Part shown: piece by piece, positions 10,327 to 21,885 of the stretch
Numbering within the stretch: the stretch's first letter is position 1
Layout of the letters: every line of letters begins with the position of its first letter
From: Trichopria drosophilae
Taxonomy: Eukaryota > Arthropoda > Insecta > Hymenoptera > Diapriidae
Direction: 5' to 3'
Assembly (NCBI GenBank): GCA_030407085.1
Contig: CM059582.1
Location: forward strand, 25,247,001 to 25,311,000
Length of the DNA: 64,000 nt
Made by a program: the position numbers and the translations under genes
The notes under the pieces: model-generated
Told to the model about the DNA's origin: nothing
Database searches by the model: none
Seen by the model: only the letters and a program-made list of their open reading frames with translations

Positions 10327-11340
10327 GCGCGTGCGGACACTCATGCGCTCGGTTTTCTTAACATTACAAAGCCAGTTTCAAAGATGACAAACTGAAATTT
10401 TGCCAAATTAAAGAAAATACTTTTGCGAACAACTTTTGTTGATGTCACGAGAAAAAAAAATGGCATATCGAGCGAAAATTGAGTTACAACAAAATAATCG
10501 TGAAAATTTGTTATAAACAATAATATTTTGTTTATATCATTTACACCAGTAAAAAATTTAGGCATTTCTGCACATTTTCGAATTTGACATTTTTTTTCTC
10601 TGAATAATAGTTTTCGAGATATGGCCGTTTAAAAAATGGTTTAAATTTAAAAATTTCATTTTTGTCGTTTACATTTTTATCAATAACTTTTGAACAAATT
10701 AATATTTTGAGCTGAAATTTATAGGATAGGCTTATCTTTACGCATTCTAAACGTAGTTCAATTTTGAATAAGATCTGAAACTTGACTCCGAAACGTTGGC
10801 GATCTCACACTCACATGGAATGCCCCGGGTGTCACTAGTGTAGAAAAGAATATGTCGATAAACGGAGGTGGCGTTAAAAGGGGGTTCTACTGTAAGTTAA
10901 TTTCAAGGCTCTTGTATTAAATGTTATAAAAGTCACTGTAAAGTAACAAACGACAGGTAAGATTCAGATGAATTTAGCAGCACTTTCCTGCATGACAGCA
11001 AAGTTATTGCTGCATATTAACTCGTATATTTCAACATTCAATGAGCATTCGTTAACTGTTAATAAAGCTTACATTAAATTCTGTCGTTTGAACTGCGCAT
11101 GTCATCAATGCGTCGAAATATTCGGAGAAAATCGAATGTCTGCGCGTGTGTATATTTGTTTATCTCCATTTCGATGAACCTGTAAGCGCGTAAATATGTC
11201 CCGCAATGATCCCAACATTAATATATTTAAAATTCTTATATTTTAACTATTAACATACCAAAGGACCCAGCACATACCTTATGGAAATTGGCTTAATTAA
11301 ATCGATTATCCAATACTAACCAAAAAACGAAAACAGACAT

Positions 11341-11827
11341 ACAGTACATAAAAACAACAAGTGTTCCATACATCAAAGGACTAAGTGAAACTTTAGATGA
11401 AAATCTGAGAAAAAACAAAATCAGAGTAGTTCACAAACCAAGTAACATCAACGTAGGACAAATTAAACCATTCAAAGACATCTTAAAATTTGGAAAAAGA
11501 AGTAATGTTGTCTATTTGATTCCATGCAAACACTGGGACATAGTTTACATAGGTTAGACTGGTAGATTATTAGAAACCAGGATTAAAGATCACAAGAAAA
11601 ATATATTAGAAGCACCTAACAATCACAGCGGATTAACCAAACATAGGATTGAAACATCACACGATTTTGACTACAAAAAGGTTAAAATTTTGGCAAATGA
11701 AAGAAACTACAAAAAAAGAACACAATTAGAAAACTTTTTCATAAAACAGAATGAAAAAGCTGTTAACATCAGATTCGAGTGCTCTACATTACCATCGGAG
11801 TATTTTCCATTATTGAAAATTGACTAA
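11341..11827 (+). pseudogene. Penelope-like element, GIY-YIG endonuclease part
   Basis: One frame reads NVVYLIPCKHWDIVYIG, a TAG, then TGRLLETRIKDHKKN, SGLTKHRIETSHDFDY, ending with the stop at 11825-11827. This is the C-terminal GIY-YIG nuclease of Penelope-like elements: the V-Y and Y-I-G pair, the arginine of RIKDHK and the later H are in the expected order. The TAG stands where the family has a glutamine (YIGQTGR), so one base change kills it. The reverse transcriptase that should precede it is absent. The tail of the same element probably runs to about 12616. Confidence 0.85.
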
Positions 11828-12464
11828 AGTAATTTGAAATAATGTTCTAGAAAATAATTTAATTGCTGATAATTATTTTATATTTTTAAAACATTTCTTG
11901 TAAAAATTGGTTTAATTTTTCAATATCATGAAATGTTTCTCACTTTTGTCATTTGTAATCCGCGGGCTCACATTACGTAACACCTAGTTGTCGCTGCTGT
12001 TTATCATATACTAGAGTCCCTCTAGTAATACTATAGTTAATTCGAAATCCACAGTTATTGTCAAACGCACATGTCACTTTTGGATTACTAGTGAAAAGAT
12101 GCAATGTGTTTAACAAGTGTTTTTTGAATAATTATGTAAGTAACGTGCTCAATATTAACTGCTTCTAAATTACAAAAAATTTTTTAATATTTATTCTTTC
12201 AATTGTAATGTCTAAAATAATTTACTCTATAAGTTTATTTTGATTCAATTGTAAAATGCAAACATATTCTTCTTACAAACATTTTTATACGTTTAAAATA
12301 ATTTTTTTACAGATTGCTCACCATGTAATCCAAAAAGCACAAGTCGCATAAACGATAAAATATGTAATATCGATTATTTCAATTGACAGTGGAACGGTGA
12401 GATTATGATTTTATATTTATGTATTTTTAATCTGTATACCTTAATGTATCAAGTTACTCATTTT

Positions 12465-12616
12465 ATTTTTAATAAAGGAGTTTCTAAGGATGGCCAATAT
12501 CAGTGGCCGAAACGTAATTTGGTGACATCTTTATTTTAATGCCTTCAGTTGGCATTACTTTTACTAGACCGTCAATTCCAAGAAAATTTATATTAAAAAA
12601 AAAAAAAAAATTATCC
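12465..12616 (+). ncRNA. Penelope-like tail with stem-loop plus GAAACGT, ending in A-run
   Basis: At 12484-12515 the sequence CTAAGGATGGCCAATATCAG is followed by TGGCCGAAACGT: a GGCC/GGCC stem directly before GAAAC. Penelope-like elements are known to carry hammerhead-type ribozymes in their terminal repeats, where a stem II precedes GAAA. The preceding CUGANGA box is degenerate here (CTAAGGA). The segment ends in an A-run at about 12595-12611. Ribozyme identity is inferred, not shown. Confidence 0.45.
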
Positions 12617-12959
12617 AAAAGAAATAAATAATATATTAATATATATATTCATATATAATATGCATAAATAATACATGCCAACTTACACCACATGTATATT
12701 TTTTATATTTTATGTAATAAATTATTAACCCGATATTTTTGCGTAACATAACAAATGCCAATAAAAACGGTCTTAAAAATATAGTAAAACATACACTTTC
12801 CTTAATTAAAATTTGAATGCAAAATATTCTTTTACGTGCATTCGACGACACAAATTGACACTTTCGAACTATCGAATATTGTTTGTATATCGTACCTATT
12901 GCTTCGAAGAAAACAAGTAACAACGACTACATACCACCAAAAGTTGCCGTGTATTAAAG

Positions 12960-13268
12960 TTAGTTTTCGATATACTATGCGTAAAATTTGATTTTACGCA
13001 CCTTTTTTTGTGCGTAAAATACGATTTTACGCACTATTACTGACCGGGGCTCTCTCGTGCTACCCGGCTGCGCCGGGCACTCGTGCGCCGCGGTCATCAC
13101 ACGTGCGTAACATCATATTTGACCCACAAAAAACGGCGCACAAATTTTACGCATAGTATATCGAAAAATATCGTTCGGCACGCGTGCGTAAGAATTCGAT
13201 TTTACACACCGGCCTATCTAATCGCATGTTAAAAACGGTGCGTAAAATCGTATTTTACGCACTAGTAT
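12960..13268. repeat. Foldback locus with GTGCGTAAAAT core
   Basis: Begins AGTTTTCGATA and ends TATCGAAA, which pair with each other. Inside are repeated inverted units GTGCGTAAAAT / ATTTTACGCAC and a GC-rich hairpin around CCCGGCTGCGCCGGG (about 13060-13078). Every palindrome here uses GTAAAAT. The start TTTTCGATA is shared with the small repeat at 1144, 8426 and 10055. Confidence 0.7.
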
Positions 13269-13271
13269 CGA

Positions 13272-13560
13272 AATAGTACATTACGCAACAAGTGCGCAAA
13301 ATAGGTGATTCCCTTTCTAGTTCACCTTTGCGCATGTGTTGCGTATACTATTTTTCCTAACCGAGTGCGCAAAATTCGACAGATTCAATTACATATTTTT
13401 TCCTAACTCAGTGCGCAAAATCGATGATCTATTTTGCGCACTCATTTCAGTGCGCAAAATAGATTCCCTCTCCAGTGCGGGATTATCCTATTTTGCGCAC
13501 TCGTTTGCGTTCGCAAAATCGCATTTTGCGCACTGAGTTAGGAAAAATACTATTATAGTA
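13272..13560. repeat. Foldback locus with GTGCGCAAAAT core
   Basis: 13272-13352 is a hairpin homologous to that at 9797-9907: left arm AATAGTACATTACGCAACA, right arm ending GTGTTGCGTATACTATT. It is followed by an inverted pair (TTTTTTCCTAACTCAGTGCG near 13405 and its complement near 13530-13555) and several GTGCGCAAAAT palindromes. It directly abuts the GTAAAAT locus on its left. Confidence 0.75.
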
Positions 13561-15050
13561 TAGAAAAGGTAAGTCTGGCAACACTGTAACGCTTAAAAAT
13601 TGAACTGTGCCAACTTACACCACTGAAAACTTACACCACTCTCCCATACTATTTTAATACGAAAATTAAATATTCGTTCAAAAGTTGGAAAAATTCATAT
13701 TACATGTTGGAAAGAAAAAATACACACTGAATGTTTTCACTCACACTATTTTGGCTTTATTTAAGTTAGTCTCTTTCAAAAAGAAGGTAAACCAAATACT
13801 CAGATAGAAAAATAATAATTTTAGCTATAAACTTTGAAATAGACTGATTTTAATAATCGGAACTATAAACCGTTCACTCTCATACCAATAAGTACATGTT
13901 CGGACAAATCCGAAATATTTAATACACGACGAAACATAATGTAACGTAGATTTAAATATATAACTGACGTCTTCGATTATCACGCGAAAATACCAAATAT
14001 TTACATTTTGAATATTTATTTCACATTTACTGTGTATTAGTTTGTAAGAGATTCGCAGTTGGCGTTTTCGTTAATTTTCAAGTCAGTTTTCGATTAGAAC
14101 GTACAACGACACGCTTCTATGAAGCACGTATAATAAACTTCGAATTTTTCGCAAATTTCACGTGTCGCAGAAGTGTATTTAATAAACAACGTTTTTGAAA
14201 ACCAGGTCTTCTCGAATTTAAAATACCATCATCTCTACTTTTTGAATAACGCATCCACATATTCATCGAATCGGTTCCAGTAAAGTAAAATAATAATTGG
14301 AATCATAACAGTACACGTAATGTTAAAGAAATGAAAAAGAGAAAGAACATATTAACATAAATCAAAGTGCTTATCTAGTCGAAGTTGATGTTTCTCGTCC
14401 TTTTCTTCAATATTTCCTTTCCTTCCTATTTCTGATGCAAACATCGATGCAAACAACCATGGTGGTGACTTCTCCACGACAAATAAAACCAAAATGGAAT
14501 GCAGAAATGGTTCCTTGTTGAAGCAGGAGTTTCTACATTTACTTCTTCCTCCAATTTAGTGGCGATTGATTTGTTCATTGGTATGAAGTCGCTTTGGTCA
14601 TGATACACGAACTAGTTCCATTCCCGTTTCGGCCTTCATTAATCACGAAAATTACCAAATTACTAATAGGTCCGTGTTACTAATTTTAATTAGCTGATTT
14701 ATCTGCAGAACAAATATCACCTTCAACAAACAAGCATGAAACACGTGTTTGGCGTTGAATCGGTTTCTTCCATTTACTAACTCCGAGATATTATAAATTT
14801 CTTCTAAGGATTGAACTGCGTTCGTCAACGGTCAGGAAACAAGAGAGCAAGGCTCCCTTTCTGTATTCTTATTGGCACTTGATTCCCATCATCGTCTTCG
14901 AAATCGACTTTTCCCGAACTTGTACGAACCAATTATTTATTCACGGACACACGTTAACGGACCCTTTAATGGAACACTTTACACTCTTCTTGATTCAACT
15001 GCTAATCTTCATTTCTTCTTAGTTTATTGTTTTCTTATGTTATTTTATGT
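13561..15050. other. No gene seen
   Basis: AT-rich intergenic sequence. Open frames of 60-75 codons on both strands (for example 14426-14608 minus) show no domain or family features. Confidence 0.5.
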
Positions 15051-15054
15051 AACT

Positions 15055-15135
15055 CCGTACGATTTCCGCGTTTTATCGTGCACGATTTGCGTACACTAAG
15101 TAGCGCTTTATCGTACGCACGATGAAAAGAGTACA
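15055..15135. repeat. Palindromic cluster around ATCGTGCACGAT
   Basis: GCGTTTTATCGTGCACGATT at about 15069 and GCGCTTTATCGTACGCACGAT at about 15103 are near-palindromic and partly inverted to each other. The layout (GCG-TTTATCG and its complement) resembles the other foldback loci with a different core, but the ends are not clear. Confidence 0.35.
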
Positions 15136-15456
15136 ATAAAGAGCCTTGTCTCGTATACGAAACTTCCGCTCAGCGTATAAAGACCAACTTAGCCTCCATG
15201 TTACATAATGTACTATATATTCTATGTATTTTATGTTTTTCTCTTTTTCTATGTTTCTTGTGAACCGATTTATACGAATATTATATATTAGGTTTCAAAA
15301 CAATTTATATGTACACGTTAAAATCGTTATCGCTTTCCGTCCCTATTGACTCTAGCACATATATTTTGTTTTTGTATTGTGATATTTTTCTCTTTTTTTT
15401 ACAATATTTATTGAGTTATTCTATTGATATATTTATATATTATTGATATATCCTTG

Positions 15457-15800
15457 CTATTTTATGTGCATACGGGTGTTCAGATTTAAAATTCTACCCA
15501 AAAAGGTAGGTTTATGATACCAGTCAATAACCACAATATTATTTTTGCGCATAATAGAAAGTTCTAGGAAATTTATAGTATTATTGATTTCTCTTTCATA
15601 CGTTAATTGCAGACGAGGATAATATGAATTACAAAAAATATGCATTATTTGTAATCCATTCTCAGGAATACAAGTGATGATATCATCAACATACCGGAAA
15701 TAAAAAAGTGGGGTAAATGATAATTCATTGAGACACGCAACTTCAAGGTCATCCGTGCCCAAATCGTGTAAAGATGGAGAAATCGGGGAGGCTGTAGGTG
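15457..15800 (-). pseudogene. Penelope-like reverse transcriptase fragment
   Basis: The minus strand reads FGTPTASPISPS, then the catalytic YVDD in FRYVDDIITCIPENG, then FLELSIMR and WYHKPTFLGR. This is the palm region of Penelope-like reverse transcriptase (SPISP motif, YVDD, FLE/FLD, KPTFLGR). It starts abruptly in mid-domain 40-70 bases after a terminal-repeat segment (15871-15988), as in 5'-truncated Penelope-like copies. It is about half identical to the element at 17699-18070, so it is a separate family member. Confidence 0.85.
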
Positions 15801-15870
15801 TTCCAAATATTCAGAAAATAAATCGTTGTAGAGAATAAACTCACAACTACGAATCTCGGTAAATTAATTA

Positions 15871-15988
15871 TTGGATACTTTGAATTTATCGATGATCCGA
15901 GTCATGAAGGGTTAAATCAACCACATTAAATCAAGACGATTCTTTTTCTTCTGACGTTTCGGCATCACATGATGGCATCTTCAGAGTC
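15871..15988 (-). repeat. Penelope-like terminal repeat with hammerhead-like motif
   Basis: The reverse complement reads CTGAAGATGCCATCATGTGA, then TGCCGAAACGTC, followed by AAAAAGAATC and a unique block to TCAAAGTATCCAA. It is a near copy of 19561-19677 in opposite orientation. CTGAAGA fits the hammerhead CUGANGA box, a short stem-loop follows, and GAAAC comes next (15955-15985). Confidence 0.6.
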
Positions 15989-16697
15989 TACAAAAAAATT
16001 GTATATTTATCAAAATATAGTACATTATTTTACAGGAATAGACAATTTTTACAATAAAATGGAGAAATTATAACCACAGACCTAATATAAAAATGAACAA
16101 TTAAAAAACCATGAGAAAAAAACACGTTTCACTCCCAACGATTCGATCCAATACAAATTAAAAACCTGTTTCACTACCAACGATTCGATGCAGTAAAAAT
16201 TAAAAAACAAGAGAGAAAAAAAGGTTACACAGTAAAGACATTTTACCGTATTGTCAAATTGTATATAGTACCACGCATCATACATAGTGACTGATACGAA
16301 AGTGGTTAACGAGACCATGTTGGTGTGTTAATAAACAAAATTGTATATTATTATTTAAGCATAATAACTGAATATTAAGTGTGATAGTTATTAGAACGTA
16401 AATTATGTAACAAACCGACATAAGAAGAATGCAGATTTTTTACATCTTCCTTGATGTTGATGCTATTTTTTTTGCAAGGGTGATATGACACATTTCTGAA
16501 ACTAATCGTTTTGCCAAGAAGGTTCAGTGTCTAGAATAGAAACATTGTCCCAGTCAAAAACGTGTTTGTGTTTTAATTGATGTTCACATACCACTGACTT
16601 GCTAGATAATTTCTTGCAATTGATTACACGTTCAGAAACTCTAGTTTTTGAAGACCTTTTTACAATATTAATGTTCTCATCAAAAACTGATTTATCT

Positions 16698-17400
16698 GGT
16701 GCTACGACATTTGGACATGACCCAAAATATCCGGCGAAAAAAAACATGGCCTGAGTCAAAATACGCAGAAAGAATATAAGAAAAATAAATCGCAAAGAAA
16801 AAAACAGTCCTGGAAAAGAAGTTCAAAAATAGTATATATAAATTAAACTCTAATACCATGTTAATGTAAATTGTCAAAATACAATATAAGGTAAATCTTC
16901 GGCCCACATTGTGGTACAGGCAGTAGTAATGATAATTGTCTCATCCTCACCCGGTGTGGTACAGGCAGTAGTAATGGTAAGGATGAGACAATTACCATCA
17001 CTACTGCTCGTACCGCAATGCCTGCGCCGCCCCCCCCCCCCCAGAACCCCCGCTAAAAAAAACCTAACCCTTGTCTAACCTAACCTGCTTTAACCTACTC
17101 AATCCTTAATAAACTGAGTGCCGTCGTCGTTCATATGATGTTATCGACACAGCATTGGAGGGCTTGATACAACATTATAATAATAACAACATAGTGAATT
17201 TTCTAAAACTAATCGCACTAAATGTAACAATGTAAAGAAATGACAGCATAAAATATTTTTCAGATATTTTGTCGACAGATATTTATTATTGCGGATATTT
17301 TGTCCCCGGTTATTTTTTTTCAGATATTTTGGTTTTGGATATTTTGCACCATGTTTTTTTGCGCCGGATATTTTTGGTCATGGCCAAATGTCGTGACACC
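16698..17400. mobile_element. Mutator-like non-autonomous insert, 703 bp, 9 bp duplication
   Basis: Flanked by GATTTATCT on both sides (16689-16697 and 17401-17409). Ends are inverted repeats about 110-120 bp long: left GGTGCTACGACATTTGGACA, right complement GGTGTCACGACATTTGGCCA, both continuing TGACC and AAAATATCCGGCG. A 9 bp target duplication with long inverted ends is typical of Mutator-like elements. No transposase. Removing the insert and one duplication joins the Penelope-like reading frame (KGKDKS to KSVFDEN), which confirms the insertion point. The centre holds a further hairpin (16919-17007) and a C-run at about 17028-17042. Confidence 0.85.
16919..17007. repeat. Hairpin with 27-base arms inside the Mutator-like insert
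   Basis: GCAGTAGTAATGATAATTGT (from about 16919) is inverted at about 16979-17007 (ending ACCATCACTACTGC), and the word GTGGTACAGGCAGTAGTAAT also occurs twice in direct orientation (about 16911 and 16959). A mixture of direct and inverted copies around a short spacer. Confidence 0.7.
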
Positions 17401-19560
17401 GATTTATCTTTACCCTTGACAATAATTTTATTTAATTTATTTTTTATTTTTGGAAGTGTAATTAGATTGAATTTTTTTAATATTGCAGAAATTTGTTCGA
17501 AAAATTGTGGAATATAAGGAATTTGAATTATTGATTTTTTATTGTTTTCGTTTTGAACATTAACTATACCATTCTGATGTGCCGAATTTTTTATTATTTC
17601 TAATCTATTTTTAATTTTTTTTTGTTATGAAACCCAATGGGTAATCATTTTCAATTAAATACTTTTTAACATCTTTAATATTATTGCTATGAAATTTGTT
17701 ATTTGAGGTTAAAATGGCTCAATCTAATAGATTGTAAATAATGGCTTTCTTTTGTTGTAAAGGATGGTGTGGATAGGTAATTAATGGTTCGGCCTAAAAA
17801 CGTAGGTTTTCTGAACCAATCCATAATGACTCCATCATCATGACCTCTTATCAACAATAAATCTAAAAAACTCAGTTTACCGTCATTCTCCAATTCGTAC
17901 GTGAACTTTAGTCTGTCGTGATAAGAATTAAATACCTCAATGATCTCACCAACCCTATCGATCGGTATGCATGTAACATTGTCATCCACATACCGATAAA
18001 AGAATAAAGGCTTAAAGGACAGATCACCGAGACACTCAACTTCTAAATCCTCCATAACAAAGTCAGCCAAAATTGGAGAGAGTGGGGAGCCTATCGGAGA
18101 ACCGAAAATTTATTTATAAAAGGAATTATTGAATTGGAAAAAAGTAATATCAAAAATGAATTGTGTCGCTTCTATTAAGTCATCTAGGTGTATCAAGGAA
18201 TGTGTGCGAAATTCTGCATATCTTTTTTCCAAAGCTGTTATTACTAGTTCTAATAGGATATTTGTAAATAATGCAGTTACATCTAAAGATAACACCATGT
18301 GATTTTTTGGAATAATCATATTGTTAATTTTGTTATGGAAATCCAAGCTATTACTAATGTGTGATCGTGGTTTTTTTATATACTTATTTAACAAAAGACT
18401 AATATTTTTTGATAAAAATGACGTAGGTGCTCTAATCGACGAAATAATTGGTCTTAGTGGAGATCCTTCCTTGTGTATTTTTGGTAAGCCGTACGCTTTA
18501 GGAAGGGTTGAACTACTTACTGATGATTGGAAAATATTCCACCTCGCTTTAAAAAAACCCTTGTCATTTAGTTTTTTCGAAATTACCGATGTATCATGTT
18601 GAAGTTTTCTTAGTGGATTTTTGGTGATTTTGGAATACGTATTAACGTCAGAGAGGAGTGTATTCAATTTCTGTACACATTCCTATTTACTAATAATAAC
18701 TGTCGAATTTCCTTTATCAGCTGTTGTGACCAAAAAGTCAGGATTGTTCTTGAGAAATTTATTAGTGTCAACTAGTTTCATCTTCTGTACACGATCTTCG
18801 ATTTTTTCATGTAGTTTTATTAAGCAGTTCATGTTGTTTTATTATATGAACAGATTGATTAATCTTTCGAATGACAGTATCTCTAATCTCTTGTATATTG
18901 CTGTGTTTTTTGTGAATCAAGGGATTCTCAAGGTTTTTTATAATATCAATGATGTTGTTGTTATTCACCGAACCAGTAGTATTGAAATCTGGTTCTAAAG
19001 ATAAATTGTCACTGACGTTTTGTGGAATTTCGGTGTTAGTGAGGTTGATTAAATATTTCTCCTTACTAGAATATAGTTATTTTTACTCTTAGTATCTGAT
19101 GATAAAAACTTGTTATCGAATTTGGTATCCAATTTTCCATAAATTTTCTCCCTATACGAATCGCAAAATTTCTTCTCATTTGTCAAAATGGATATTAAAA
19201 TATATGACGGTATCAATGCTCCAATCTTTTTAAGAATTCCTTCTTTTTCTCTTTCCATAAATTGGATATATATATACAGGCGTCTTCAATTTCTATTTTC
19301 AAAAGTTGTTTTTGTAAATGAACGATGGATGTTTTTAGTCTCTTTTTATCAGAGGCACTGTGGATCGTAATATTTTTGCTGTTGTTTGTAATCCTAATTA
19401 GATGTAGTGGAATAATGTCGTAGGATCTAGACTTCATCAAAAATCGTCTTTAAGCAGCTGTGTGAATAATTTTTTTGTTCAAACTACTCAATTTCTCTAG
19501 TACTGTTCTACTCCACTTGCCATACGAAGTTTCGATGTTGTTAAAACACTTTTTTTATAG

Positions 19561-19677
19561 TCTTTGAAGATGACATTATATGATGTCGAAACGTCAGAAG
19601 AAAAAGAATCATCTTGATTTAATGTGGTTGATTTAACCCTTCATGACTCGGATCATCGATAAATTCAAAGTATCCAA
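19561..19677 (+). repeat. Penelope-like terminal repeat, inverted copy
   Basis: Reads TTTGAAGATGACATTATATG, then ATGTCGAAACGTCAGAAG and the same unique block as 15871-15988. The stem here is GACAT/ATGTC, a paired difference from the other copy, directly before GAAAC. It is opposite in orientation to the coding sequence at 16400-19440, an arrangement seen in Penelope-like elements with inverted terminal pieces. Confidence 0.65.
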
Positions 19678-19768
19678 GTTCTGAATATTTGTTGAAAGAA
19701 TTTATCATTAAAGGTAAGAAACGTATTGTTTATTAAAAATTCAGTTGCATGGGGCCAATCATTAAGAT

Positions 19769-21380
19769 CTATATCTGGAATTTATCTGAGTTATCTATAA
19801 TGACATTTTTTTCAATCAATTTTTTGTAATTTAGTTTATTCCTAATAGTATTATTTATTGAGTCTTTTCTATCCGTTTGCCTCTTAGTCATATATAATCG
19901 GATAATGATCCGTTTTAATTGTACCGGTTTTGATATATGTTGGTAGTTTGTTTTCGTTCTTGCGTATATATGATCAATACAAGTTGTCGAATGATTTGTG
20001 ACTCTGGTACCGATATTTATTACGGATGTAAATGCATTTTTGTACAGTACATGGTTATATTCCTCGGTGAAATTTGTCGTCTTCATTTGATCGATGTTTA
20101 ATCATCTAAAGACATATGTTCTTCGTGTTTAACATCATCTAGATAATTCTCAAGATTTTTTCAGCATTCTACAACGTCAGTACTGGGAGATCTATACAAT
20201 GCTGTTATACCGGTTGACTTTAAATTAGGTGCCATTTTGATTTCTATAAATAAACTTTCTATATCACTAATATGCAGTATTTTTTTATAATAGTTTTATT
20301 CTCGTTTTATATAAACACCACACCATCACTTTTTATTGGATAACTTTCTTTGCAATATGTGTTATAACCAGGTAAATAATACATTATAATAAATCACATA
20401 TCATATACTCGCCGACCATCAAGCGAGAACACGCTTTCACGATTAACACCCAGTGATATATATTAATATACAGTTGTGTTTTTATTTTATAATTTTTTTT
20501 TTTAACAAGATTTCCCCACACCAAACTTGCAGAATCATTTTGTAATGGATGACTTACGAGGGTGACAAATCAGTTCACCGAGACGTATCTTTTAAATAAA
20601 ATGCATATTTGACCAAATCACGAAGAATTTGAAAATTTATTATTTTGAATTATCGTCGGTCGATTAATTATATAAATTTTAATTGGATTTCAATAACCAG
20701 GTAAGGTCAGAAAATCAAAATTTTCTATGTCCTACGTCTCTGAAGAAAGCATGACATCGGGGGACTTTGTAAGTTTCTTTACAAATATTTGCTGTTCATC
20801 ATGATGTTTGTCTAAACTCCTAATGTTGATGTGAAAAATTATAAGACAGTTTTAACGTTGTAAAGATTTATGTAATAAGTTTCTTCTAGAATCACCTCCC
20901 AGACATTTAAGTGAGTTTATATTTAGTCCATTTATGAAGTAAATGAGCCATTAAAAAATATTTGATTTTTTATCTAGAATATTCGACCTGACTCTGGTAT
21001 GCATTGCATATTTCGATATTACTTACAGCATGATCTATGTCATAATTTTCATCAAATCGGTGCTTCTTATTTTGGCATTCCTCATTCGAGTGTCTTTTTT
21101 CAGCACATATAGAGCAATTTTTTATGTTTTTCCATTTTATGGCGCTATGGTTGAAACCATTACACTTGCAATTTCTTGTGAGAATTCCTGTTGTTTTTTA
21201 GGATTTACAAAGAAGCTTCCTCGATTTTTTCTTAGTGGTAGTAGTGCTAAATTATCGACTTTTATGCTTTTTAGAATAAGGTTTTTATCCCGTAGTTCGT
21301 CATTTAAGTTTTGCATATAGTCATATTCAATAGCAGTACTTTTCGGTTCTGTATTTATAGTTTCAAGATTTGACACACTT
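19769..21380 (-). pseudogene. Non-LTR retrotransposon relic (endonuclease part)
   Basis: The minus strand reads DIESLFIEI and ALYRSPSTDVVE (about 20150-20260), then AFTSVINIGTRVTNHSTTCI, DHIYARTKTN and TDHYPI (about 19880-20086). These are conserved blocks of the apurinic-type endonuclease of non-LTR retrotransposons (TRVTxxSxTxIDHI and SDHYPI). An open frame at 21137-21376 minus may be the end of its ORF1. Stops and frameshifts are frequent and no reverse transcriptase remains; the element is cut off at the Penelope-like unit on its 3' side. Confidence 0.65.
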
Positions 21381-21619
21381 ATATCGGAATCTCTTTTCGA
21401 TAATTCATCATAAGTAAATTTAAGTGAATTATAATGTTTTTGGCAGTACTGTACTAAATTTCGAGTGTTTTGTAAGCTGCTGTGATTTCCTTATATCCTT
21501 CTTTAATTTTGCCAGTATTATTTTCGCGTCGTGTTCCTGTTCTGTTGATATTGAGTTCAGATTAAAAAAAGTCCGGATATTCCTCACAAAATCCTAAAGA
21601 TATTTTGCGCCGTTTTTTC

Positions 21620-21885
21620 TATTAGTAGTAATAATAATTTATTTCCATATATGGGGATACAAATCGCGAAGGAAAGGGAGAGCTGATGTCGCATACAAAG
21701 ATAACTAACTTAAGATTAAGCATAACAAAAAAAAAATAAATAAATGAATGAGAAAGAGAGAAAACAAATTTGCATATGTTTACAGTCGATCGCATAAAAT
21801 GTTACAGCAAAATACTAAAGCGGACAAATGAAAAACACAATATTACAATTTCAATCCCGCGTTACAGTAAATCTTCGTTATATCA
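21620..21885 (-). other. 3' untranslated end of the non-LTR element
   Basis: Follows the ORF2 stop and ends, on the minus strand, in a short ATTATTATTACTACTAA-type tail (about 21622-21645) rather than a pure A-run. Trinucleotide-rich tails of this kind occur in several non-LTR clades. Confidence 0.45.

Larger units (their letters stand above)
6759..10826 (+). mobile_element. DNA transposon with about 400 bp terminal inverted repeats
   Basis: The left end (6759 to about 7157) begins GGGGCATTCCATGTGAGATC and is the near-perfect reverse complement of the right end (about 10421-10826); the right copy has four extra bases (CACT) close to its terminus. The ends enclose a plus-strand transposase relic (7450-9096) and later insertions: small repeats B (8426-8590) and C (10055-10219), a foldback locus (9797-10048) and LTR-like sequence (about 9098-9522). 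I found no identical direct repeat outside the ends, so the target-duplication length and superfamily stay open. Confidence 0.8.
16400..19440 (-). pseudogene. Penelope-like element, nearly full length, interrupted
   Basis: Reading the minus strand: an N-terminal region from 19440; FLVTTADKGNSTVII near 18700, the family's conserved motif; PKAYGLPKIHKEGSPLRPII and MVLSLDVTALFTNI (18110-18667); GSPMGSPLSPILADFVMEDL and YRYVDD (17699-18100); KPTFLGR; QKKAIIYNLLDWAILTSNN; IPYIPQFFEQISAIL near 17500; then, after the 703 bp insert 16698-17400, the endonuclease C-terminal half with HVFDWDNVSILDTEP (16502-16680) and CKKNSINIKED. The front half of the GIY-YIG domain is missing. Frameshifts and stops separate the blocks. 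Penelope-like elements prime at nicks made by this endonuclease. Confidence 0.85.

Noticed and set aside
12636..12923. 95-codon minus-strand frame
   Set aside because: AT-driven composition, no motifs; sits between a Penelope-like tail and a foldback locus.
17028..17100. Telomeric repeat
   Set aside because: CCTAACC words are few, irregular and inside a mobile element; no array of the insect TTAGG type.
18321..18998. Plus-strand open frames of 93 and 125 codons
   Set aside because: They are antisense shadows of the Penelope-like reverse transcriptase on the minus strand.
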